From: Nemertoderma westbladi
Taxonomy: Eukaryota; Xenacoelomorpha; Nemertodermatida; Nemertodermatidae
Length of the DNA stretch: 47,357 bases
Assembly: GCA_032718475.1 (NCBI GenBank)
Contig: JAUCBJ010004964.1
Span: 1-47,357, forward strand
Direction of reading: 5' to 3'
The stretch's first letter is position 1. Each line of letters opens with the position of its first letter. The position numbers and the translations under genes were made by a program. The notes below the pieces were generated by a model that was not told where the DNA came from, did no database searches, and saw nothing but the letters and a program-made list of their open reading frames with translations. This document shows, piece after piece, positions 11,040-22,200 of the stretch.

Positions 11040-11855
11040 AATGGATACTACTACTTATACTACTACTACTAGTAAAATAGCGCCGCCACAACTCCGTATC
11101 ACCCATGACTTTCGCGAGATAATCCGCATCTTCAAGTCCAGTGTCCTTTAAGAGGCGTCTCAAGAAAGTCATGGGCTGTTCACCTTGCTTATTCACTCCA
11201 TGAGGCCAAAGCACAAGATTGTGCACTGGTTGGTCCTCACGGCGAAAGCAATATCCTGCAAAGCGGAGGCGGCTCCGTCCAAGTGTCAAGCTAGGAACGG
11301 AGAACATAATCAACCACAATTACGAATAATAATGGTGCAAGTGTGTCACCCTGAAGGACTCACCATAAGGATTCGAATGGATCTGTGTCACCCTCACCAG
11401 TAGACACAAATGTGGAGGAACCATCGTACAGTGTTCTGATAGCTGCAATAATTTCCTCAGAAATCCCACATGCTGCCAGTATACCGAACATACGTGGTCG
11501 GGAGGAGACTGAGTCGACTGAATCAACAAAGATAACAGCCAGACGTCTGTCTTTATTTATTGATAACTCTTCGATTATCCTTCTAAGTGCCAAAATGGGC
11601 TCCATGGCCCCACGACCTTTACGGAACCCATTTTGGTTCCCACGTAACAGTCTCCCAACAGGATCCCTGATGCGATTTAATAGAATTCTGTTGTATAGCT
11701 TTGCAGCAATCGAGATTAATGAGATTCCACGAAAAGTTTCATAGGTTGTTACAGTAGGTTGCGCTTCTTTGGGAATGGAACCAACTTATTTGTATTCATT
11801 TCTTGGGGGACTCTCTTTTGTCCTATACATGTCCAGAATAATAATGGGGCAAGAA
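11040..11855 (-). pseudogene. LINE-A fragment: RT pieces and C-terminal domain
   Basis: Reverse-strand frames give the C-terminal LINE region (RLRFAGYCFRREDQPVHNLV, LLKDTGLEDADYLAKVMGD) and RT pieces (MEPILALRRIIEELSINKDR, AVIFVDSVDSV). Compared with the copy at 19257-21446, about 0.6 kb with the FADD box is missing near 11300. Conversely, it keeps about 60 bp near 11640-11700 that the other copy lacks. The 3' end carries an (ACT)n-type microsatellite tail at 11045-11072. It is dead through frameshifts and deletions. Confidence 0.85.
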
Positions 11856-11859
11856 ATTG

Positions 11860-12487
11860 ATAGACGGCAGTGCCGAGAGCACAGTACCTCAGAAAGGCGC
11901 AGAATGATTACCGGCTCAAACAATGTCCTTAACATTGTTAAGGACAATTGCGGCACAGGATCCAGTTAAGGCTGTATCTAGGTCCCTAAACGTGAACAGA
12001 AATTCCCCAGAAATCCAATGTACCAGGGCGCTGATGTACGGTATACGATCTTAAGATAGCCACCAAAAAGTGGACAACCATAACATCCAACGACCTCAGG
12101 TTGAAAGCTATAAAGAAGATCTTTAAATCACCTACCACATCAGCCAAAAGAAGTGCAAACAGGAAAAATTAAAGTAATTACAACAAACTGCTTACAGTTG
12201 GGAATTGCAACAGTCAAGAATCACCTTGCAAACTGTAAATGAGGTAGGTATCTGCAAGGTATCTGTGCCAAGGAGCGCCTAAAGGCGGATAGTCCTGAAG
12301 AGCGTGTTGGGTTGATATTGGGGGGAATTTAATTAAACAATAATGTTGTAATAAATCCACCAGCTAATGATTGGCTGCTATAGGAGGGAATTTACCAATG
12401 CACAATTACCATATATTAAACCCTCGCGCTAATGATTGACTGAAAGCATTTTGATTTATCACCAAAAGTAAAAAAAACTAGGCCTAC
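11860..12487. other. Unassigned DNA between two LINE fragments
   Basis: No recognisable protein in either strand. It may include upstream LINE sequence, or intron of the transporter gene if its last exon lies further left. No terminal-exon candidate with an AG acceptor and MFS-like residues was found. Confidence 0.35.
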
Positions 12488-12500
12488 GGTTTGTGAATAC

Positions 12501-12819
12501 TGTACACTACTACTACACTACTACTGTACTACTACTACTACTACTACTAGGTCGAGCGAACTCGGACAGTGGAAATGAGATCCTTCCAGGCTTCCCGATT
12601 CTCCATAGTTGTTGCAATTTCGTTTCTCCCAAGTTCAGTATCCCTTTCAAGTTGATCTATATATGTTATGGCCGGTCGTCCACGACTAGGCTTTCCATGG
12701 GTTGGTTGCCAGAGAAGTAGATCTGGTATGACCTCATCTTTACTTCGCCAGCAGTGCCCACTGAATCTTAATCTGCGTTCACGGAGGGTGGTTGATACAG
12801 GCGGTATGTGAATACAGGA
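12501..12819 (-). pseudogene. LINE-B 3' fragment with 13-bp target duplication
   Basis: The reverse frame gives RERRLRFSGHCWRSKDEV, LLLWQPTHGK and ENREAWKDLIS, the typical end of a LINE ORF2, of a family distinct from LINE-A. Flanks GGTTTGTGAATAC at 12488-12500 and 12820-12832 are identical, so this is a complete, strongly 5'-truncated insertion. The 3' tail is a (TAG)n microsatellite (plus strand ACTACTACT, about 12506-12550). Confidence 0.88.
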
Positions 12820-12956
12820 GGTTTGTGAATACAGTATCTTACTATGTAGGTGACCAATAATGTTCGTTTCAATTATAGACATGCCAACGTTAAAACCAGC
12901 TGAGTAATGCGTAACATTTCAAGTATTATCGACTTAATCAAATTAAATAATATTAC

Positions 12957-13206
12957 CTGCTATTGGAGATCCCGCCATTAGAGCCACTCCGGAGAATAAA
13001 AGTGCCAACCCATATGCGTTCGTGAGCCTTTCCAGACCAACAAATTCAACAATAATTATTGACTGCAGAGAGACTAGGCAAGCAAAACAGACTCCAAAAA
13101 CTATTGAGTAAACCATGAGTTGCTCGTAAGATCTTGCGAAAGGCACTAATATTGTAGAAATCCCACCTATTATTTTTGCCCCATTGCTTATCATTAACGA
13201 ATCAAT
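12957..13206 (-). CDS. SLC16-like gene, exon 6, last found
   Basis: It enters in phase 0 (acceptor TTTTAG) as IDSLMISNGAKIIGG, then TM9-TM10 and SIIIVEFVGLERLTNAYGLA, ending LMAGSPIAG in TM11. The donor is GTAATATT, with phase 1 remaining. SLC16 proteins continue with one more exon (a short loop, TM12 and tail), which must lie to the left or has been lost. Confidence 0.92.
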
Positions 13207-16200
13207 CTAAAATGTAAAGATAAACAGTTAAATAAAATCAATACTAGGGAGTACAATAAAAATCAATACTGCCATCCCAATATTATTACGAGAAAAGTAT
13301 GCGCTAACACGAAAGTTTCCTTTCAGCGGAATTCTATAATTTCATATAATTATTATATAATATAATTACACCATGTCCCGTAATATAGTGTCATTTTCTA
13401 ATGACACGGACCCCACCCCCAGATTTTTTACAAATCTTTATCATATTGCTTGAAATTTGAAGCACAACCACTTCCACTCACCGTCGATGAATCCATGAAG
13501 CCGGAATTTTCGATTTTGCCTTTAAATTTTATTTATAAGTGTTTTAAAAAAGTGTCTTTTGCGAAATCGCACCCTCAGTATCGTGGCCATTCTTCGCATT
13601 AGTCGTAACTTTTTTATATCATTAAAAAGCTCGCGTTGCAAGGATTCCAAATTTGTAACAATATCTGAATTTCGTTGAGAAACAGCTGAGATATAGGCGT
13701 TGAAAGATTGCAAGAATTATCGTTCACTGCAGGCCATTTATTCTATTAAATAAATACACAAAATTCTAGAATGTGTTATTTTTTTCATGAGTTGGCTGGC
13801 AACAGCGGTATTCCTATCCAATATATCTATTGTGTAGCTATTCATACTTAAACAAAATGTTCCAGAACATCGTGTATTTATTAAATAGAATAAATGGCAT
13901 CTAGCGAACGATAATTCTTGCAATCTTTGAACGCCTATATCTCAGCTGTTTCTCAGCGAAATTCAGACATTGTTACATATTTGGAATCCTTGCAACGCGA
14001 GCTTTTTAATGATATAAAAACGTTACGACTAATGCGAAGAATGGCCTCGATATTGAGGGTGCGATTTCGCAAAAGACACTTTTTAAAACGCTTATAAAAA
14101 AAATTTAAAAGAAAAATCGAAAAATCCGGCTTCATGGGGTCAACGACGGTGAGTTGAACTTTAGGGGGTGTAGTTGTGTTTCAAATTTCAAGCAATATGA
14201 TAAAGATTTGTAGAAAAATCTGGGGGGGGGGGGGGGGTCCGTGTCATCAGAAAATGACACTATATTACGGGACATGGTGTATATCAGTTACCTTGATAAT
14301 ATATTAGGTAATTTTTATAAAATATTTAAGAATTGTCTGCTACTTTACCGAGATAAACTGTAGCAATTAATGTGCGACTGGTCCAAGTAAATTTTATTTC
14401 GTTCCGATTGAATCACAGAATATTGCAAAATTAATTAAATTATTCTGGAACGCCAGTATTTCCATCCTTAATCTCCCCTTTTGTTTTTCGCATTCTCACA
14501 ATTTCAGTAGATCCGTAATGAACACGACCAATCTCCGCGTTTATAAAGATAGATAGGGACATTCGACGCAATCAAAATTCATCCACAGAATTTAAGATTT
14601 TGCATTTAAATTTTTGTTTTTATTATATTTTTACTTATTTATATTAATTCATATTATTATTTAGAATTTTCTTGAATAGAATCTTCATGAAATTTAACCA
14701 TTCGTATCAAAGTTTGTATTTTCTTCATCTCAGCTAATAGCTAATCTATTAGGATTTCGAACTCAATCAAACGAGACATCTCGGCAGAATATAAGGAATC
14801 GTTTCAGCATAAAGTTTCTAATGACATCAACAAAGTCGTGATGAATAATGAAGAACCAATGATACGAAGGGCACAATTTAAAAACACTAATAAAAAAATA
14901 TAAAGGCAAAATCTAAAATTCGGTCAGGGCAGTAACATTTGTGTTTCAAATTTCAAGCTGGATAACGATTTTGAGAAAAATATGGAGAAAGTAAAGGGAG
15001 TCTTTCGTCAATGTTCTCAATTTTATTTTTTATTCGGTTATATGTAGGCCTATCATATGGAACTCATGGTTATTAATACCCTGTAGACAAACTATGTACC
15101 CCTAGGTAGGAACTTTTTATCGATGAAAATAAAGTTCAAAAAGAGCAAATTATGCAAGATATACTGTAGTTTTATTGAGTATTTCTTACTTTTGGATGGT
15201 CAGAAACATATCCGCATAAAATTCGCCCCAGTGTGTTTGATAATCCTATAATGGAGATGAGAAGTGATTGTTTTTCTACAGATTCTCCAAGTTTTCTCGC
15301 GACCTTGGGAAGATAGACGAATGGTATGAAAAAACCTGTAACAATAGCAATAAAATCCTATATAGTTACAGTATAATAGAACATCCTATAGTATCCTAGT
15401 TATAATGGAATCGTAACGGAGTTTAATGCATGAAAAATATTTACAAAACAAAACGAAATTCCTTTATTCGAATGGCAGTTTGCTAAAACTTGGAAAGGTG
15501 AGCCTACAGTACTGTAGGCCTATAAGAGTAACAACCGGAGATGACTTATTGGCTATAGCGTGAGTGATGGTATACGGTACTTCGCACCGTACGTGCAATA
15601 GCATTGTTGGTGAGACAACATTATCTAGTAAATGCCATTATATTACAAGTCAACAAGAACCCTGTTATTTATTACACTTGGTTGGACCGACAGCAGATTC
15701 CCTGAGCGAAACCGGAAGGCACGTGGGAAGGGAGGTAGTCATTTCTACTAAAGAGCGCCTGTGGAATCGGATAAGGGTTTTTCGAACATCTCACCCACTC
15801 GACGAATGATATCCCTCTGGTGACCTTAGCCGGAGGAGTTCCCTTACAACTTTACTGTGGGGCGAGACACGTAGTCGGCGAGCCTTGGCATACGGTTCAT
15901 ATAGGGCAAATGGGGCATGTCCGTCTGTCTGTCTGTCCGTCCGTCTGTCTGGTAAATGTTTGAACGCGAATTTCTCTGCATCGCTGGTTCGGAATTGAAC
16001 CAAACTTAGTAGGTAAGTAGTAGAGAGAAAGTTTAGAAAGTTTGTAAAGTTTGGTGAAAAATCATGCAGTCTGACGTCAGCTACGACAGATTATGTAGTT
16101 TTTAGAAAATGTTAAATTTCTCGGGAAGGCCTCATTTTCCTGAGCTGAAATTTTGGTGGCCTGTAGAGAATCATGAAGTCTATCTTTTACGACATTGAAA

Positions 16201-19200
16201 AGTTAAGACATTTAATTGGGGATCCGCTAGAGACTCAGAAGTAATGACATAGGCCTACCGGTACGGTACTGCTGTACAGTGCTGCACTGGTAAGTACGAA
16301 ATTGCAGAATAACAATTTGACACCACCTAGCGGATTAACATATGATTGCATATCGAATGAATACATTTATAGCATGGGATATTGGGTCCAAACTAGACAT
16401 GCCCCATTTGCTCTATATGAACCGTATGCCAAGGCTTGCCGACTAGGTGCTGCGCGAAGTCCCCACGAACGTGTACTACTACTACTACTACTGTATCGAC
16501 ATGCTGCATTGTCGCTGCATTATACAGTATATATATATATACCTATATATTAAGAATATTGTACCGTCCTTTCGAGAAAATTGCGCCGCCACAACTCACT
16601 ATATCACCCATGACATTTTCTAGATCATTCCCATTTTCAAGGCCAGTTTCCTTTAAGAAGCGTCTCAAGAATGTTATGGCCTGTCCACATGCTTATTCCC
16701 TCCATGAGGCCGCCAAAGCACAAGTGTAACTTTGTTGATAGGCCGGCATAGCATTCTTTATGCACGCTGCATTGTGCTTATGCCAATTGTGGATTGCATG
16801 GTGGTGACAAAATATTTTTGTTAAGCTGGCACAGCATCGCAATGTGCAGTTTCAATGCAGCAGGCCGATTATAGTAGTTTAGTAGTATAGCCTACTATTA
16901 TACCTGTGGAAACGTTTTATTATTATTCCCACACTTATTAGGCCTACAATCACAATGAACAGATGCACTTTGAGACACTGTACAGTAGATAGATACAGCA
17001 CTGTAGTAACTAGTAATGTACAATAATTAAAGTATTTACCTGCTGAGACCAGAAATCCTGAAAAACAAATACTGAAAAACACCGGATTCTTCATGAGGCT
17101 AAAGTTCAACATATTTTTGAGCACCTCTACAAGAGGTTCGCAATTGCATTTTCTAAGACCAATTGACATTTCCTCATCGGACATGGCCTGTGGAAAACTC
17201 AGGGTTGTATGATGGGTATGGTATAGTGATCCTGGGTAAAATATATCTTTTTGGGAAAGCGGGGGAATCACAGAATGTTGGGATGAAGTGCTGTAGAACA
17301 CAGTGGAATCGCTAACTTTCGATTTCAGCTGTCGGACATCGTCAGGGTCGGTAGTTTCTTCGGGGATACGGGTGAATGTTTGCCGGCCTTGGGCGGCAGT
17401 GCCCCGTCTTCCGAGGAACGGTGTTCCGGTAGGGGTCGAGTACCTCAGATCGCTGGCTGGTGATATCGACGCTACGCGACCGTGTGGTGTGCTCAAACTC
17501 GACGCTCCCAATAAAGAACCCGCCGCAATTGAGAATCTTTTTGTGAGGAACAACTCGGCGTAGTGGTCGTATAATTGGCTGCCAGGTTGCCCCATCAGCA
17601 TCTGTCTCCCAATCAATGTGGATCGAACCCTGGGAGATAAGTGGTAAAGTTCCCTTTTCTCCTCCTCTTCTACGATTGGCCGATACACCAAACTGCAGAC
17701 TTAAACAAATAAATATAAGTTTAACAATAATTAACTAACAAAATAATATAAACTAAAAGGTAGGCCTAATAAAATTCAATAAAATAAAACTGAACTAAAG
17801 ATGCGAGAGCTTGCTTACATGGAAGTTACTCAGTTCGAATGCGAATGGCCGGGCTATTAACCTCAATGAAATTCGACCACAGAATTGGAGGGGTGGGGGT
17901 TGAACTGGGCTTAACTGCAGAACCCATGAAACTTTTAAGGTAGTGATAGTTTCACCACCCGCCGCCGACTAGTAGGCTAGAGTAGGTAGTGGGTGAGTCA
18001 GAATTTTAATTTTCGAATTCAATTTCAACGATTTCAACTTTGCAAGCAATTTTTGAAGAAATACGTTTTGATAATAATAATAAAGAGACTTTTGTTGCTG
18101 AAATATTAATTTATGTAGCCATACTGTAATGATTAATTCTACATGCATATTAACATTTTAATATGCTAGATCAAATCTCGCCGTTCCCGTAACTTACCTG
18201 AACATAATACAACGATCCCAGCAAATATATACAAAACATTTTTCCAGTCCATACCCATACCGGTAGTATCGTTCATTAACCAGGTGATCAGTACAGGAAA
18301 GACCATTGTGCCAACACCTGATCCCGACACGGCGATACCAGTGGCTAGGGACCTGCGTCGATGGAACCAATGGCCAATTATAGCGATGCCCGGAAGGTAG
18401 AGCAATCCAAAACCTATACCTATAATATCAAAAGTACAGTAGAACAAATTGATGTAACTGTATATTATGCGGATCACTATAAAAAATTTCATAAATCCAT
18501 TAAGTTTTAAACCCACTAAACACATAGTTTGTATCTGTGGTAGTTTTACGTCAGATTGACTCGGTCGGGGTCTCAGATGACTAATATTTACATTGGCATT
18601 TCGCACATTAAATTTTTATTGGTAATTTGAATATCAAAACAATTTCAGCAAAGGTAGGCAAATTAACCTGGGGCAAACCTGAGGCAAACCTATCTGAGGC
18701 AAATTATTCTTTCAATAATTTAACTTCTAAGTTCGAAAAATATTGTAGGTTTAATACTGTATAAATAATGTATCTAGGTTAATGACGTTTTAATAAAAAA
18801 TATATGTGCCCATACAGAAGTTAAACAGAACATTTGGTTTGGAATTTTTGTATTTTTATGTCGCTAAACCATAGGGCCTACCTCGCTGTGCCACTTACTG
18901 TCGCCCAATTCCGTCTATTAGTCTGGGTGGTTGTTTGTGAATTATCTTTTTTTTAAGAAGGCCTATAACTTTTAGTGCCCTTGATAAAGTCCGGTGAAAT
19001 TACGTGCCAATTTTATTCGCAAATTTGTGTCTCACCTGCTGATCAACGCGGTAAGCAACTAAACAACTAACCTCCAATAAATCCGAACGAAACAATCAGC
19101 ATATCCACTGTTGGAGAATATGTGGCCGCGACAAATGCAGCTGAGGTTATGAACGATCCACAGATAGCAACAGCCCTAAACCCAAACATATTTGACAATC

Positions 19201-22200
19201 CACTGGCAATTGGTCCTGCAACATTGATTTACGGTAGTGCTAAATATGAACTATGACTACTAGGATCGGCATGCTGCATTGCATTACATTTAAGAATGCT
19301 GTGCCGGCTTGTCGAAAAAAATTGCGCCGCCACAACTCCCTATCACCCATGACATTTGCTAGATCATCCGTATCTTCAAGGCCAGTGTCCTTTAAAATGC
19401 GTCTCAAGAAAGCCATGGGCTGTCCACCATGCTTATTCACTCCATGAGGCTGCCAAAGTACAAGATTATGCACTGGCTGGTCCTCACGGGGAAAGCAATG
19501 TCCTGCAAAGCGGAGGCGATTTCGTTCTAGTGTCAAGCTTGGGGGAACCAATGAGACACCTCCAATGTTATATAATGTCTGGTTGGAGATGTGTGCATTG
19601 TACTTGACACAATGAACACGGCGTAGCATTCTTGTGAATGTGCCATCCAGAGATTTGGTGGCCTCGGCTGTTAGAGCCCAGCATGGACTCCCATAGAGGA
19701 GTACTGGAACTACTGCTGCTCTAAATAATCGGACCTTAAGTTTCCGATTAATTCTCGGTGACTTCCAAATCCTGGAAAGGCTATTCAAGGCTGCCCATGC
19801 CTTTCCCTTACGTATTCGAAGGTCCTCACCTGACTTTCGGATCCATGATCCCAGTTAACAGAAGACATCCACATGCTCAAGCATACCATCCTTTGAGCTT
19901 GCTCATCCTGCCAAAATTAACTGCCAAAATTTTGGTCTTTCTGGAGTTAATAAAAAGACAAACACTAGAAGCAGCATGTTCTAATGAGCTGAGGAGTCGT
20001 TGGGATCCCTCTAGTGATTCTGAGAGTACTCCTAAGTCATCAGCAAAGTCTAGATCAGTTAGGTACTTGGCAGGATTTCCTCGACTTCTGGAGCCAGTAG
20101 ATGGAGTTATCATCACCCCATCATCATTATGATGATCTAAGGACATGCGTAGAACATAGTCAACCACAATTATGAACAAGAATGGTGCAAGTGTGTCTCC
20201 CTGTGGAGGACGCCCCATAACACTTCAAATGGTTCTGTGTCACCGTCAACAGTAGACACAAATGTTGTCGAACCATCGTATACTGATCTGATTGCTGCAA
20301 TAATTTCATCAGGAATCCCATATAATGAAAGTATGCTAAACATACGTGAGCGAGAGACTGAATCAAAGGCCTTGAAGAAGTCAACAAAGATAACAGCCAG
20401 ATGCCTGTCTTTCTTTTTTGATAACTCTTCAATTATCCTTCTAAGTGCCAAAATGGGCTCCATGGTCCCACGACCTTTACGGAACCCATTCTGATTTCCA
20501 CGGAGCAATCGAGATCAATGAGATTCCCCGAAAAGAACCATAGAGTGTTAGGTTGCCCTTCTTGGGAACTGGCACCAACTTATTTGTTATCATTTCTTGT
20601 GGGACTCTTGTTGTTCGGTACATGAGTACTATGATGGGATAGGTGAGCTTTAAACACTCAGGTATTTTAAAAACCTCAGGGGGAATACCATCTACTCCAC
20701 TGGCACGATTGGTCTTAATGCTCTTTGCAGCAGCCTTCACTTCTGCAAATGAGATATCACCAATGGGAATATCTGGGAGTACAGACTCAGACACTTTTAC
20801 TTCTATAGAGTTATCATGCCATACCCTGTCATTATTGAGGAGCTTTTCAAGTTTTTCGAGCTTTTAAAGTGGGCTTTCCAACCATTGAGGCGATCGGCTG
20901 GTGATTCAGCCTTAACCTTGGTGGTTGGTTGGCTTTTCCACCCAGTAAGCAAGTTGATCGATTTCCATGCCTGGGATGATTGCCTGCTGTCGTCGGCATC
21001 ATTGATGGCATCAACCTGTTGGTTTATTAGCTCCTATAGATTAACAGAGTACTGCCTGTTCAGGCACCTAGATGCAGCCTTAACTGCATTCTTGGCCGCT
21101 GTAGTCTGTTTGAGTCGGGACTCTTTCTGCGCCTTCTATACAGTAGGTAATTTCGGCACTTCTGAATTTTGTTGTCAGTCCAGGGGGCCCTTTTCCTGTT
21201 TCGAGGGTATACAGGAACTGTTTCTGCAGCTGCTAACTTAACTGCTTCTGTGAAGGCAGTATAGCCCTCACAGTGATCTGCCGCCTCAGAGGCAAGAGCC
21301 TCATACCTGTTGCTCAGCTGTAGTGTGAAGCTGGATCTCACACTTGGCTGTTGCAACAGAGAGGACCAGTCATGCCGCGGCAAGGTAGATTTCGTTGTTC
21401 TGCTAGCACGCAGACTTAAGTCTTACCTTGGCCTATGAGCTATGACTATGAACTATGAGATGAGGCCCGGTTCACCCTTTAAATTTTTCATCACAACTAA
21501 CAGTAACTGTACCTATGTACTGTACATAGCAAACAAGACAATACTGTAATATGTGTAGGGCCTACCCATAAACCGGGATTGTTTTTGTAGTAGCTAGTTT
21601 TTTCTACTTCTTTTTTTGGTAACAGTTCCGTATAGAACTGCATTTTTATAACATACATCATTGTTACCATGGCTACAGTGAAGAGTTCTAGAACAAAAAA
21701 TATATAATATACACTATTCTAGAACAAAAATAAAATAAATAAAATAAAATAATTATTGTTCTAGAACATATAGCTAGTAATTTTTTAAATTTAAAATAGC
21801 TAGTAATTAAAAAAAAATTATTTATTTATATTATTATTAAAAAATGTATCTACCGGTACCAAATTGTATTATTAGTTAAATTTACTAGCTATTTTAAAAT
21901 TAATAAAACCTAGCTATATGTTTTAGAACATTATTATTTTTTATTTTATTTAAGTACCGGTAATATTATATGTATTATACACTATTCTAGAGCATAAATA
22001 ATACAAATAATATAATGTTCTAGAACATATAGCTAGTTATTTGTCAAATTTAAAATTGCTAGTAATTCAAAAAAAATTATTTATTTATGAGAAAATTTAT
22101 CTACCAAATTGGATATTTTTTTAAATTTACTAGCTATTTTAAATTAAAAAAAAATAGCTATATGTTGTAGAACATTATATTTTTATTTATGTCCTAGAAT

